DNA of 46,859 nucleotides from Prochlorococcus sp. AG-363-O16 (GCA_003280095.1 QCGA01000009.1:1-46859); one strand, 5' to 3'; positions 26,199-37,540 are shown, counted from the stretch's first letter. Notes: generated by a model from the sequence alone, not told the origin. Numbers and translations: made by a program.

Positions 26199-26609
26199 AT
26201 GCCTCTCACAATACGCGTTCTGGCGCCAGACCAAAGCGTGTTTGACGCGAAAGCCGATGAGGTGATCATCCCAAGCACCACAGGCCTCCTGGGCATTCTT
26301 CCTGGTCACATTTCACTGGTTACAGCAGTGGATATAGGTGTAATGAGAATTTTCAGTGATGGTGCATGGAATTCAATCGCGTTGATGGGTGGCTTTGCGG
26401 AAGTGGAAGCTGATGATGTCACCGTGTTGGTAAATGGTGCAGAAATGGGCCAGGATATTGATACAATCGAAGCAGAGTCCGAATTAGAGAAAGCAAAGGC
26501 TGCATTAAGTCAACTTGAAGACCAGACAGTCTCAACCGAAAAAATAAAGGCCCAAGAAGAATTCAACAGAGCACGTGCCAGAGTTCAAGCAAGTAAGACA
26601 GAAGGCTGA
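26199..26609 (+). CDS. atpC: ATP synthase subunit epsilon
   Basis: This 136-aa F1 subunit has an N-terminal beta sandwich (LTIRVLAPDQSVFDAKADEV, then STTGLLGILPGHISLVTA) and a C-terminal two-helix hairpin (LEKAKAALSQLE...ARARVQASK) that can inhibit ATP hydrolysis. It lies 87 bp behind atpD in the same operon. Length and motif order are normal. Confidence 0.95.
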   Translation: MPLTIRVLAPDQSVFDAKADEVIIPSTTGLLGILPGHISLVTAVDIGVMRIFSDGAWNSIALMGGFAEVEADDVTVLVNGAEMGQDIDTIEAESELEKAKAALSQLEDQTVSTEKIKAQEEFNRARARVQASKTEG

Positions 26610-26633
26610 TTTCTTCTCTAGAGGGATTGATTT

Positions 26634-27320
26634 TTGAACCTTGAGCTTCTTCTAGATTCTGCTGAACCAACCAAATGGGAAGGCTTAATAAGCTCAGGAA
26701 TTTTCAATGGAATAACAACTAATCCAACCCTTTTAAAAAAGGCAAAACAGCCTTGCAATTTAGAAAATCTAAAGCGGCTTTCATTGAAAGCCGAAAGAAT
26801 GGGATGGAAAGAACTACATCTTCAAGCTTGGGGAGATAGTAGTTTAGAGCTAGAGGATTGTGGCATTTCCTTATCCAAATTTGCAACTGAATCACTAAAG
26901 ATTCATGTAAAACTCCCGATAACAAAGATTGGACACGATGCCGCTCAAAAGCTCATTAAATCCAATGTTTCAGTTACTTTAACTGCCTGTTATGAGCAAC
27001 ATCAAACCATTCTTGCCGCATCAATAGGTGCAAGTTATATAGCCCCTTATCTAGGGAGAATTAATGACAATGGAAAAGATGGAATCGAAGAAATACTTTC
27101 AATGAATAAAATCCTCAAAAACCTCAACAGTGAATGTAAGTTGCTAGTTGCTAGTATAAGAAAAATAGAAGATATAAATTCACTAATTAAAGGCGGCATC
27201 AATACCTTTACTATCAGCCCGGAATTGGCCGAAAAGTTCTTTGAAAATCAATTTACACTAGAAGCTTCAACGCAATTCTCAAAAGACTCAAAGGCTTCTA
27301 ACCAGAAAACAACACTCTAG
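26634..27320 (+). CDS. Transaldolase / F6P-aldolase-like protein
   Basis: This 228-aa TIM-barrel protein resembles the small transaldolase/fructose-6-phosphate aldolase family. The N-terminal LLLDSAEPTKW..LISSGIFNGITTNPTLL matches LDsA...GvTTNPsL. The Schiff-base strand reads IHVKLPIT with the expected Lys. LTACYEQHQTILAASIGASY and IAPYLGRINDNGKDG follow. It may act in the pentose phosphate pathway or on another sugar phosphate. Divergence (for example TAC in place of Tai, and the C-terminal tail) leaves specificity open. Start is TTG 26634 behind AGAGGG. It lies 25 bp after atpC, and its 3' end meets ycf65 with a 3-bp gap. Confidence 0.8.
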   Translation: MNLELLLDSAEPTKWEGLISSGIFNGITTNPTLLKKAKQPCNLENLKRLSLKAERMGWKELHLQAWGDSSLELEDCGISLSKFATESLKIHVKLPITKIGHDAAQKLIKSNVSVTLTACYEQHQTILAASIGASYIAPYLGRINDNGKDGIEEILSMNKILKNLNSECKLLVASIRKIEDINSLIKGGINTFTISPELAEKFFENQFTLEASTQFSKDSKASNQKTTL

Positions 27321-27323
27321 TCA

Positions 27324-28710
<1,387 letters not shown>

Positions 28711-28824
28711 TTTATTTCAATAAATCCTTACCCATAACCAAATATTCCTGAATTCAAATATCATTTAGTAAAAACAGTTTAGACATTCGGGGGCAAAGTC
28801 TTCACAAGGCTTAGTTAAATTAAG

Positions 28825-30174
28825 CTAATGTTCCAAAAGCTCAATAGAACTAGCTGCTGCGGAAGTGAGAACTTCATGCCCAGACTCATTCACCAAGATG
28901 TCATCTTCTATACGAATACCAATACCCTTCCAACGGTCCTGAATCTCTGGCTGGCCTTCAGGAACACATAAACGATCACTTATATATATTCCTGGCTCAA
29001 CGGTAAGAATCATCCCAGGCTCTAATTTGACATGATATTCCCCAAGCCTATAAGCCCCAACATCATGGACATCTAGACCCAACCAGTGACCTGTGCGATG
29101 CATATACAAATGACGATACGCACCCTGTTCAATTACACCATCAACATTGCCAGTAAGCAGTCCAAGTTCAACCAAACCCTCAACCAAGTTTCTGACAGCA
29201 GTTGTATGCACTTCCTCGGCTTGACAACCAGGGGTGACACAGGAAATGGCTTGCTTTTGAGCAGAATGCACAACTTCATAGAGCGCTTTTTGCTCTCCAC
29301 TGAACTTGCCATTAATTGGGAAAGTACGCGTTATATCGCTGTTGTAGTAATCAACAAGTGAACACCCCGCATCAATCAAAAGCAAATCTCCGTCTTTCAG
29401 CTGTTGATTATTTGACGCGTAATGCAATACACAGGCGTTATCTCCTCCAGCAACAATCGACCCATATGCAGGCCCTCGAGCACCCTGATCTACAAAATGC
29501 TTCTCTATCAAACCTTGAACCTGCCGTTCGTTCATACCTGGACGAGCTAACTCGCGCGCCAATTCATGTGCCTCAGCACCAATACGAGCAGCTTCTCTCA
29601 TACGATCGACCTCATCAGGCTGCTTTCTCAGACGTAGTTCATGAAGCAAGGGGCAAGGAGCTTCTAATCGAAATGCTGCTGAGCCTACTCTTGGTGCTTG
29701 ATCTAAATGTTCAGCCCAGACTTTGAGAACTAAAGGTTCAACCTTGGGATGCTTTCCTATACGGAATGCTATAGCTTCAGCACCTGTTAAATACTCACCT
29801 AAACGGCTTGGAAATTCAGAAAGAGGATGCGCCTTGTCAGCCCCAAAGTGACCCAATGCGCCATCAACACCCCAACGAAACCCATACCAAACCTCCTGAG
29901 CAGGGTCTCTAGGTTGAACAAAAAGAACAAATCTCTCCCCTTCAGGACGATGAGGTAAAAACAAAGCAACTGCGTCTGGCTCATCTAGACCTGTGAGATA
30001 CCAAAAATCACTATTCTGTCGGAACGGATACTCACAATCCGCATGGTGAACCACAGAAGATGCAGCAGGAATAATTGCCGCCCTTCCCGCTAAACAACTA
30101 ATGAAGCGCTCCCGGCGCTTTTTAAAAATACTTGGGTTGATCACGAAAAAGACAGAGACACGGATAACTGCCAA
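28825..30174 (-). CDS. pepP: Xaa-Pro aminopeptidase (aminopeptidase P)
   Basis: This 449-aa M24B peptidase releases an N-terminal residue before proline using two Mn/Zn ions. Visible metal ligands lie in LLIDAGCSLVDYYNSDITRT (two Asp), HRTGHWLGLDVHDV (His), LTVEPGIYI (Glu) and GIRIEDDILV (Glu). The N-terminal AMP_N domain has PFRQNSDFWYLTGL. The full-length frame opens at TTG 30174; GTG 30144 (FVINPSIF) is an alternative. Cytoplasmic, probably for peptide turnover. It diverges from the CNNM gene and converges with the HAD gene. Confidence 0.95.
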   Translation of the reverse strand: MAVIRVSVFFVINPSIFKKRRERFISCLAGRAAIIPAASSVVHHADCEYPFRQNSDFWYLTGLDEPDAVALFLPHRPEGERFVLFVQPRDPAQEVWYGFRWGVDGALGHFGADKAHPLSEFPSRLGEYLTGAEAIAFRIGKHPKVEPLVLKVWAEHLDQAPRVGSAAFRLEAPCPLLHELRLRKQPDEVDRMREAARIGAEAHELARELARPGMNERQVQGLIEKHFVDQGARGPAYGSIVAGGDNACVLHYASNNQQLKDGDLLLIDAGCSLVDYYNSDITRTFPINGKFSGEQKALYEVVHSAQKQAISCVTPGCQAEEVHTTAVRNLVEGLVELGLLTGNVDGVIEQGAYRHLYMHRTGHWLGLDVHDVGAYRLGEYHVKLEPGMILTVEPGIYISDRLCVPEGQPEIQDRWKGIGIRIEDDILVNESGHEVLTSAAASSIELLEH

Positions 30175-30331
30175 GATGGCAGGTATTCATAGCTAGTACT
30201 CACTTCCATGAATTCTCGGCTCCATTGCGACTGAGCTTAATATTTAGCCTATTGATATGAAGATTAGAGATCAAGCTGTGAGTTCTAGTTTCACACCAAT
30301 GTCGAATCATTTGCCAGGAGGCAACTAAAGC

Positions 30332-31318
30332 ATGAGCTCAGACCTTCTAGTCCTAGCTCTTCTAGTCATGATTGTTATTGCAGGATCTGCATTGTGTTCA
30401 GGTATAGAAGCAGCATTGCTGACAGTTAATCCTTTAAGGGTTCATGAGCTCGCGGCACGTTCACGTCCAATCCCTGGCGCAAAACGTTTAGCCAAACTGC
30501 GCAAACAACTTGGGAGGACCCTTGCAGTCCTTGTAATTGCAAACAATGGATTCAATATTTTTGGCAGCCTAATGCTCGGGGGCTATGCAGCGTTCGTCTT
30601 TGAACAAAGCATAGCCCTCCCAATTTTTTCTGTCGGACTAACCGTTCTCGTAATAGTTTTCGGTGAAATACTCCCAAAATCACTTGGAAGCCGTCTTGCT
30701 CTAACAGTTTCCCTAACAAGTGCTCCAATACTTCACATCCTTGGGATCTTTATGCGTCCTCTAGTTCTTTTGCTTGAGGGCTTGCTCCCTGTTATTACAG
30801 CCGAAAATGAAATCAGCACTAACGAAGAAGAAATCCGCCAGATGGCCAGATTAGGTTCCCAAAAAGGAAAGATCGAAGCTGATGAAGCAGCAATGATTGC
30901 AAAGGTATTTCAGCTAAATGACCTCACGGCCCGAGACCTCATGACACCTCGTGTAGCCGCCCCAACATTGAATGGCACAGCAAGTCTGGAAAAACTCCAA
31001 CCAGAACTATTATCCCAAAATTCACAATGGTGGGTAGTCCTGGGAGAAGAAGTAGATAAAGTTCTAGGAGTGGCGAGCCGCGAAAGACTACTCACTGCTC
31101 TCCTTCAAGGTCGAGGGAACCTCACTCCTGCAGATCTAAGCGAGGCAGTTGAATTCGTTCCTGAAATGATTCGTGCAGACCGACTACTAACGAGTTTTAG
31201 AGGAGACAAAAACGGCGTACGAGTTGTTGTTGACGAATTTGGTGGTTTCGTTGGAGTCATCGGTGCACAAGCAGTTTTAGCTGTTCTGGCTGGATGGTGG
31301 AGAAAATCACGAGCATGA
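30332..31318 (+). CDS. CNNM/CBS (CorC-HlyC-like) membrane protein
   Basis: This 328-aa protein has an N-terminal CNNM transmembrane domain (ALCSGIEAALLTVNPLRVHE, IANNGFNIFGSLM, and VIVFGEILPKSLGSR with the conserved FGEI.PK). A degenerate pair of CBS motifs follows (LTARDLMTPRVAAP; VVVDEFGGFVGVIG). The family is linked to magnesium or sodium-coupled cation export and is often misnamed hemolysin. It lacks the C-terminal CorC_HlyC domain, so it is shorter than usual (430 aa). Its stop overlaps the GTPase start (ATGA), so the two are translationally coupled. Confidence 0.88.
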   Translation: MSSDLLVLALLVMIVIAGSALCSGIEAALLTVNPLRVHELAARSRPIPGAKRLAKLRKQLGRTLAVLVIANNGFNIFGSLMLGGYAAFVFEQSIALPIFSVGLTVLVIVFGEILPKSLGSRLALTVSLTSAPILHILGIFMRPLVLLLEGLLPVITAENEISTNEEEIRQMARLGSQKGKIEADEAAMIAKVFQLNDLTARDLMTPRVAAPTLNGTASLEKLQPELLSQNSQWWVVLGEEVDKVLGVASRERLLTALLQGRGNLTPADLSEAVEFVPEMIRADRLLTSFRGDKNGVRVVVDEFGGFVGVIGAQAVLAVLAGWWRKSRA

Positions 31319-32637
31319 AAATCAACTCATCTATTCCAGGTTGTTCCCTTTCATTGCTTAAACAATGGAGACGAAACATCAGCCTCAACAACCGTGAAAG
31401 TAGTCTTCTAGCTGGAGAACTACTAACCCTAGATCGTCAAATAAGTCGTTTTATCGAACGTCGTCTGAGAATAGTTGTTTTTGGCAGAGTTGGTGTTGGG
31501 AAATCCAGCTTGCTGAATGCACTTATAGGCAGAAAGGTCTTCCACACCGATATTAAAAATGGTTCTACTCGTCATTCACAAGCCATTAAATGGGAGCAAC
31601 AGATTAAAGGCCTAAATAACGTAGAACTGATTGACACACCTGGAATCGATGAAATCAATGCAGCTAGCAGAGAACGACTTGCTACTCGTATTGCACTGCA
31701 GGCAGACCTGGTTCTGATGGTTCTTGATAGTGACATAACCAGTATAGAAACAGAAGCACTTCACGCTCTCCTGAAAAGTGGAAAACCAGTACAACTTGTC
31801 CTCAACCGCTGTGATCAATGGACACCCAAGCAAAAAAACGAATTACTTGAAAGTATTGCCAGTCGACTAACTTCTAATGCAGAACGGATTGTTATTCACT
31901 CGGTAGCTTCATCACCTAGAAAAGCTCAGGTCATGCCTAATGGTCGAATAAGAAGTTATCTTTGCAAACCACAAGTTGAACCTCTTCGTAATTCCATCAT
32001 TCAACTTTTGTCCAAACAGGGAGAACTACTCCTTGCAGTCAATGCACTAAAACAAGCAGACAATTTTTCCCAATCCCTCAAACAAGAAAGATTAAGACTT
32101 CGCAAGAAGGAAGCTCAGGGAATAATTGGACGATTTGCAGTAATGAAAGCTTCAGGTGTTGCAGCAAATCCACTAGTCATTTTAGATTTAGCCGGTGGCA
32201 TTGCCTGTGACACTGCACTCATCATCAGACTCTGTAAGTTATATGAAATGGAAATGGGTGGTCCGGCGGCAAGGCAATTACTAAAAAGACTCTCTGGCTA
32301 CAATGCATTATTAGGAGGAGCCCAAATAGGAATTCAAATAATTCTAGGGACCATTCGACAAGCACTTTTATTCGCAGCCCCTATTACTAGTGGATTAAGT
32401 CTTGCTCCTGCGACCCCAGTAGCCCTCGCACAAGCTGCACTAGCCATACATACGACCAAAGTTACAGGTCGACTTGCAGCGAAAGAATTGCTACTGAGCA
32501 GCAGAAAAAAAATCTTACAGCCAAGTTTTTTACTACAGCGTCTTGCCCGAAACAATCCCGAAGCAAAACTGCTACTGAATGAGTGGTCAAAATCAAGAGA
32601 CCTTAAAAAAAGAAGTATTCAAGCCTTACTACCATGA
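31315..32637 (+). CDS. Membrane-associated GTPase with DUF697-like domain
   Basis: This 440-aa Era/Der-like G domain has G1 GRVGVGKS at residues 57-64, G3 LIDTPGIDE and G4 LNRCDQW, where NRCD replaces NKxD. The C-terminal half, VAANPLVILDLAGGIACDTA followed by a GGAQIGIQ segment and hydrophobic helices, is a DUF697 (YcjF-type) domain that would attach it to membranes. Role unknown; possibly envelope or thylakoid organisation. ATG 31315 overlaps the CNNM stop; the frame extends to 31294, but the coupled start is preferred. Its stop overlaps nadD. Confidence 0.85.
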   Translation: MKINSSIPGCSLSLLKQWRRNISLNNRESSLLAGELLTLDRQISRFIERRLRIVVFGRVGVGKSSLLNALIGRKVFHTDIKNGSTRHSQAIKWEQQIKGLNNVELIDTPGIDEINAASRERLATRIALQADLVLMVLDSDITSIETEALHALLKSGKPVQLVLNRCDQWTPKQKNELLESIASRLTSNAERIVIHSVASSPRKAQVMPNGRIRSYLCKPQVEPLRNSIIQLLSKQGELLLAVNALKQADNFSQSLKQERLRLRKKEAQGIIGRFAVMKASGVAANPLVILDLAGGIACDTALIIRLCKLYEMEMGGPAARQLLKRLSGYNALLGGAQIGIQIILGTIRQALLFAAPITSGLSLAPATPVALAQAALAIHTTKVTGRLAAKELLLSSRKKILQPSFLLQRLARNNPEAKLLLNEWSKSRDLKKRSIQALLP

Positions 32638-33218
32638 ATGAAAACATAAGGCGTTTCGCACTTTTAGGCACCAGTGCTGATCCACCCACCTCTGGCCACA
32701 AAGCTCTTTTAGAAGGTTTGCTAACCCTATTCCCAAAGGTGATCACCTGGGCTAGCAATAATCCAATGAAACATCACAAAGCTTCTCTTGAAAAACGACA
32801 GCGACTACTCAATGCTCTCGTGGAGGAAATCGCAAATCCAAAACTTCACTTAATACAAGAACTCAGCAGTCCATGGACTATTCAAACTCTTGAAAAAGCT
32901 TCAACTAAATGGCCTACTACAGAGTTGGTGTTTGTAATTGGTAGTGACTTAACAAAGGACGTGCCTAACTGGGTAAGCGTCCAAGACATCCTAAAAAAAG
33001 CTCGTATTGCCATAGCACCGCGAAAGGGGTGGCCAATTCTCAGGTCGCATATACAGAAAATAGAATCCTTAGGAGGCCAACTAGATTTTCTTCCTCTAAA
33101 GATCCCTGCCACTGCTAGTTCACATGTGCATGAAAGATTAGAGACAAGAAACATCCCCTCTAGTGTTTTAAAACTTCTGCTCGAGGAAAATCTATACGGA
33201 CTTAATACCAACTACTAA
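32634..33218 (+). CDS. nadD: Nicotinate-nucleotide adenylyltransferase
   Basis: This 194-aa nucleotidyltransferase of NAD biosynthesis joins nicotinate mononucleotide and ATP to form NaAD. The motif ALLGTSADPPTSGHKALLEG corresponds to GxFDPxHxGH, with the last His present and T/S substitutions at the first positions. VFVIGSDLTKDVPNWV and PATASSHVHERL (ISST-R-like) complete the site. It is slightly divergent, but the context with nadE 1 bp downstream supports the call. It overlaps the GTPase stop by 4 bp. Confidence 0.88.
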   Translation: MNENIRRFALLGTSADPPTSGHKALLEGLLTLFPKVITWASNNPMKHHKASLEKRQRLLNALVEEIANPKLHLIQELSSPWTIQTLEKASTKWPTTELVFVIGSDLTKDVPNWVSVQDILKKARIAIAPRKGWPILRSHIQKIESLGGQLDFLPLKIPATASSHVHERLETRNIPSSVLKLLLEENLYGLNTNY

Positions 33219-34909
33219 TGAGGCTAGCCCTAGCCCAAATCAACCCTCTCATTGGAGACCTCTCCGGTAATAAAGATCTAATTTTGACTGCATGTGAAGC
33301 TGCCGTCCAACAAAAAGCAGATCTAATAGTGACACCGGAACTTTCTCTCTGGGGCTATCCTCCAAGAGATCTACTCCTTGACACATCACTCCTTGAAACT
33401 CAAACTCAGATCCTTGATGAGATAGTAAATAATCTCAGGAAATTTACACGAGAGATATACGTCCTCATAGGAATCGCCGAACATGCAGGAGATATGAAAT
33501 TTCCTTTTTTATTCAATGCAACCGCACTTGTAGATAAAAAAGGGTGGAACGTGATCGCCCGGAAACAATTACTACCTACATACGATGTCTTTGATGAAAA
33601 ACGCTACTTTCGACCAGGTATCTCTTCATCAATTTTAAAGTTACCCACTCAAAAAAAAATATGGCGAATAGGAATAACGATTTGCGAGGATCTATGGGTT
33701 GAGGAAAATTTGCAAGGACATCGTGTTAGAGGCCCAGACCCAATAGAAAACCTTGTCTCCAAAAATCCAGACCTTTTGATCAACTTATCAGCATCACCGT
33801 TCAGCCAATCAAAAGATAAAACAAGACATCAAATAGCAGCACAAGCAGTAAGGAGACTTCACTGTCCAATCGCATACCTTAATCAAGTGGGTGGCAATGA
33901 TGAACTTGTTTTTGACGGTGCGAGTTTTGTTCTCGATTCTCATGCAGAACTCATCTTAAGGCTCCCGAGTTGTAGTGAATCACTCGCATTTTGGGAGCCA
34001 TCATCATCGACTAATACTCCTCTGCTGTCAATCGAGGACCCTTTCGAAAAACTTTTCAAAGTACTAGTACTTGGAGTGAAAGATTACGTCAAGAAATGTG
34101 GGTTTGCAAAAGTTTTACTGGGTCTGAGTGGAGGTATCGACTCAGCATTAGTTGCGGTCATCGCAACCTATGCACTGGGTGCAGACAATGTAACAGCTCT
34201 ACTGATGCCATCTCCTTGGAGCTCAGAAGGATCTATTAAAGACTCCAATAAATTGGCCAAAAGGCTAAGAATTCATACTGAAACAGTTCCCATAACTGCA
34301 CTCATGGACTCTTACTGGAAGACACTCAAACAACCACTAGGTAAAGATCCTGAAGGAATAACTGCAGAGAACCTGCAATCACGCATTAGAGGAACCTTAC
34401 TCATGGCTTATGCGAATCAAGAAGGACAACTACTACTTTCGACTGGAAACAAATCAGAGTTAGCAGTTGGATATTGCACACTATATGGAGACATGAATGG
34501 AGGTCTCGCAGTCATAGGAGACTTATACAAAACCACTGTCTTCAATTTAAGCAACTGGCTTGACAGTCCAGCTGCTCAAGCAATAAGAGAAGAGCATGGA
34601 CTGGAGAATACTCCTCTAATTGGGGATGAAATTCGAAAGAAAGCACCGAGTGCCGAACTTAAACCAGATCAACTAGACATCAACTCATTGCCTGAATACG
34701 CAATCCTTGATCGAATACTAAAGGCTCTAATTGAAAAACGTAAAACACCTAAGCAACTGATTGATCATGGAGAAGATCCAAAATTAGTTAAACACATTCA
34801 AAATCTAATGAAGAAAGCAGAATTCAAACGGAAACAAGCTCCTCCTCTACTAAAAGTAAGCAACCAAGCCTTTGGTACGGGCTGGCGTATACCTATTGCT
34901 ACATCATGA
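33218..34909 (+). CDS. nadE: Glutamine-dependent NAD+ synthetase
   Basis: This 563-aa two-domain enzyme catalyses the last step of NAD synthesis, amidating NaAD. The N-terminal nitrilase-type glutaminase has its triad as Glu41 (VTPELSLWGY), Lys in ARKQLLPTYDVFDEKRYF, and Cys in GITICEDLW. The C-terminal synthetase has the PP-loop LLGLSGGIDSALVAVIA, then LLSTGNKSELAVGYCTLYGD. Everything is intact and of normal length. It follows nadD with a 1-bp overlap, giving a CNNM-GTPase-nadD-nadE transcription unit. Confidence 0.97.
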   Translation: MRLALAQINPLIGDLSGNKDLILTACEAAVQQKADLIVTPELSLWGYPPRDLLLDTSLLETQTQILDEIVNNLRKFTREIYVLIGIAEHAGDMKFPFLFNATALVDKKGWNVIARKQLLPTYDVFDEKRYFRPGISSSILKLPTQKKIWRIGITICEDLWVEENLQGHRVRGPDPIENLVSKNPDLLINLSASPFSQSKDKTRHQIAAQAVRRLHCPIAYLNQVGGNDELVFDGASFVLDSHAELILRLPSCSESLAFWEPSSSTNTPLLSIEDPFEKLFKVLVLGVKDYVKKCGFAKVLLGLSGGIDSALVAVIATYALGADNVTALLMPSPWSSEGSIKDSNKLAKRLRIHTETVPITALMDSYWKTLKQPLGKDPEGITAENLQSRIRGTLLMAYANQEGQLLLSTGNKSELAVGYCTLYGDMNGGLAVIGDLYKTTVFNLSNWLDSPAAQAIREEHGLENTPLIGDEIRKKAPSAELKPDQLDINSLPEYAILDRILKALIEKRKTPKQLIDHGEDPKLVKHIQNLMKKAEFKRKQAPPLLKVSNQAFGTGWRIPIATS

Positions 34910-34959
34910 TCACTACAAAATCTGGTCATATAGTCCTCTTATAGGCAACCTGAAGAAAG

Positions 34960-36111
34960 ATGCGTAGGTCTATGGCAAGCTCCGTTCTTTCGGCCCCGAT
35001 GGCAAGCATTGGGGTTCCAACTGAAATTAAAGCAGATGAATTACGTGTAGCTCTAACTCCTGATGGAGCAAGAGAGCTAGTTACGCAAGGTCTAGAAGTG
35101 AGGGTTCAATCTGGGGCCGGAGCTGCTGCTGGCATTAGTGACACAGCCTTTGCGAAGGCTGGGGCCAAATTGGTTACCAAGGAAGAAGCCTGGGGCGCAC
35201 ACCTAGTTGTAAAAGTAAAAGAGCCTCAAGAAGAAGAATTTCGACTACTTCGAAAAGATATGGTGATTTTCACCTATTTACATCTAGCTGCCTATCCAAA
35301 AGTAAGTGAGGCATTGATAGCAGCTGGGACAACAGCTGTAGGTTATGAAACTGTTCAGATGGAAAATGGGACACTGCCACTACTTGCCCCCATGAGTGAG
35401 ATAGCCGGCAGACTAGCAGCCCAAGTCGGAGCTCACTTACTAGAAAGGCCTCATGGAGGAAGCGGTGTACTGATAGGAGGCTGTACTGGAGTCAGGCCAG
35501 CCAGAGTAGTTGTTCTCGGAGCAGGAACAGTTGGTTGGAATGCTGCTCGACTTGCAGCAGCAATGGATGCTGAAGTCATGCTGCTAGATAGATCACCAGA
35601 AAGATTGCGCAATCTTGAAGCAGATCGCAGAGGAAGGCTTGTAAGTGTTGTTAGTAGTCGTGGTCTACTAGAAAGACTAATTCCTACAGCTGATCTTCTA
35701 ATTGGTGCTGTCTTAACTCCTGGCGGACGAGCACCAACCTTAGTTGATGAAGACATGGTGAAACAAATGAAGGCTAATTCAGTAATTGTTGATGTAGCTA
35801 TAGATCAAGGGGGATGCGTAGCTACAAGTGTTGAGACAACCCACACTCACCCAACCGTAACTATTCATGGCGTCCAACACTATGCAGTTGGCAATATGCC
35901 TGGAGCAGTTCCCTTTACATCAACAGAAGCTCTAATGAGTGTGACACTTCCCTATATCCTTGCGATAGCCGGTAGAGGACTGGAAAAAGCAATTATTGAG
36001 CGTCCAGAATTACTCTCAGGACTGAATACTATTCAAGGAGATGTATGTCATCCAGGAGTAGCCAAAGCACTAGATATTCCCCCTAGACACCCAATGGCTT
36101 GTCTGCGTTGA
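34960..36111 (+). CDS. ald: Alanine dehydrogenase
   Basis: This enzyme of about 370-383 aa uses NAD to convert L-alanine reversibly to pyruvate and ammonia. SIGVPTEIKADELRVALTPD opens the substrate domain. Lys in VVKVKEPQ and HLAAYPKVSEAL follow, and the Rossmann motif VVVLGAGTVGWNAARLA binds NAD. IDQGGCVATSVETTHTHP and YAVGNMPGAVPFTST complete the family pattern. ATG 34960 has a purine-rich upstream; ATG 34999 (MASIGVPTE) matches the usual family N-terminus. It follows nadE by 50 bp and converges with the DUF3326 gene. Confidence 0.95.
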   Translation: MRRSMASSVLSAPMASIGVPTEIKADELRVALTPDGARELVTQGLEVRVQSGAGAAAGISDTAFAKAGAKLVTKEEAWGAHLVVKVKEPQEEEFRLLRKDMVIFTYLHLAAYPKVSEALIAAGTTAVGYETVQMENGTLPLLAPMSEIAGRLAAQVGAHLLERPHGGSGVLIGGCTGVRPARVVVLGAGTVGWNAARLAAAMDAEVMLLDRSPERLRNLEADRRGRLVSVVSSRGLLERLIPTADLLIGAVLTPGGRAPTLVDEDMVKQMKANSVIVDVAIDQGGCVATSVETTHTHPTVTIHGVQHYAVGNMPGAVPFTSTEALMSVTLPYILAIAGRGLEKAIIERPELLSGLNTIQGDVCHPGVAKALDIPPRHPMACLR

Positions 36112-36138
36112 AACAAACATCTTTTCAACAAGTGAAGT

Positions 36139-37269
36139 CTAAATAGGTGCAACCCGAGTGATAGGACGATTTAAAGAATCAAGGTTTATGCCTTCCCTAA
36201 GTAGCATTAACAAACCAGCGACCTCGGCATAGTTCCCAGCCCGAATAACACTAGAAGTTGATGATTTCAAAGAATCGATATCATTTAATCCCAGTTTTTC
36301 CGAAGTCACATTCAAGACACCAGGGTTATGAACTGTTATCAGAGGCAACCCTCTCTCAAGGCAGGCCAACACTGCCTCCCCACCAAGAGCACCTTCAGGG
36401 ACGACCACTGCCCCCAGGTGATCAGCCGACAACAATTTCTGCATACACGAAAGCTTTGACTTATCTGAGTTGCTCATTGGAACCAGGTCAGGAGCCGTAC
36501 TAAGACCAACCAATACGCATGGTAAAAAAGTAAACCCTATCTCCTCGGCTGCAACACGTGGATCTAACTTTGGCGGGAGAGAAGATTGATTCATCGCTGG
36601 TGCATGTGCACTAGGTACTCCCAGATGACGAACCAAAAGATGGCTAATTAATGCCTCAGCTCCAGCGAACTCATCGATCCCCTCACCTTGTCGATAAGCA
36701 GAATTTAATGAATCCATTTGTGATTCGTCAGGGAATCTTGTAATTACTGCAATAGCTGTGGCACCAGCTTCTTTCAACCGATCAGCCGCTCTCAAAAGTA
36801 CAGACGGATGTCCGAGATCCCCCCAACTTGCACCACTCTCTCCTTGTTTGAATTTGACTTCAAGAGGAACTTCAGTAGTAACAACTGGACCAATATTTAG
36901 GCCTAATGTTGCACGACACGCATCAACTACATGCAACTGACGTTGTATTAACTCAGGTTCAATTCCAGCATCTAATAGAATACCTATTTTTTGTTGTCTT
37001 ACAGGAATTAAGCCTATTTCACCAGATGCAAAACGGTCTAATGCATAACCTTCAACATAAAGAATACGCTTATCGGTCCAATATAGAGATGCCCCATTCA
37101 TGACATTTGGATGAGTAATTAAACATCCACTAGCTGCAGCTAAAAGTCTTGCAGAAGGTATCGCATCACCTGCAAACCCTCCTAATAAACAGCCAATTCC
37201 AGAAGGGACCACCATTAAGGTTGGCATTGGCGCAGAGTCATTTGAGAATGTAGGAAAAGGATTCAGCAT
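36139..37269 (-). CDS. DUF3326 protein
   Basis: This 376-aa protein starts near MPTLMVVPSGIGCLLGGFAG and contains CLITHPNVMNGASLYW, YVEGYALDRFASG and LGHPSVLLRAADRL. I associate this pattern with DUF3326, conserved in cyanobacteria and plants. Two similar halves (each with hydrophobic sheets and GG loops) suggest a nucleotide-like or enzyme fold, but no function is known to me. ATG 37269 is taken; ATG 37227 (MPTLMV) is an alternative. It lies between ald (convergent) and a small gene upstream. Confidence 0.78.
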   Translation of the reverse strand: MLNPFPTFSNDSAPMPTLMVVPSGIGCLLGGFAGDAIPSARLLAAASGCLITHPNVMNGASLYWTDKRILYVEGYALDRFASGEIGLIPVRQQKIGILLDAGIEPELIQRQLHVVDACRATLGLNIGPVVTTEVPLEVKFKQGESGASWGDLGHPSVLLRAADRLKEAGATAIAVITRFPDESQMDSLNSAYRQGEGIDEFAGAEALISHLLVRHLGVPSAHAPAMNQSSLPPKLDPRVAAEEIGFTFLPCVLVGLSTAPDLVPMSNSDKSKLSCMQKLLSADHLGAVVVPEGALGGEAVLACLERGLPLITVHNPGVLNVTSEKLGLNDIDSLKSSTSSVIRAGNYAEVAGLLMLLREGINLDSLNRPITRVAPI

Positions 37270-37291
37270 TATCAGAACACTCTTTTACTTT

Positions 37292-37483
37292 CTAGCTATC
37301 AACAACTAGTACTACTGCTTCCAGCTTCATAATAGGAATAGTTTTTGCGCCATCTAAATCTGTTATTGCCCATCGAACAGGTTCTCCATATGATCTTATT
37401 TGTTCAAGGACAAATGCTCTCAATTGATGATGTAGTAGACCTTGAGGCCATTCAAGGTCAAGCTGTAGAAACCTAAAGTTCAC
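37292..37483 (-). CDS. Small conserved-type protein, 63 aa
   Basis: The 63-aa product starts at GTG (MNFRFLQLDLEWPQGLLHHQ), with central EPVRWAITDLDG and a terminal LEAVVLVVD. The composition is that of a folded alpha/beta mini-domain. I believe similar small proteins occur in other marine cyanobacteria but cannot name a family. It lies 57 bp after the atpG stop on the same strand and 22 bp before the DUF3326 gene, so it may be read through from the ATP synthase operon. Confidence 0.62.
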   Translation of the reverse strand: MNFRFLQLDLEWPQGLLHHQLRAFVLEQIRSYGEPVRWAITDLDGAKTIPIMKLEAVVLVVDS

Positions 37484-37540
37484 AAGGAACCTGTATCTTT
37501 TTCACAAGAGAACCTTAAAAGAGACATCAAGATCTTAAGT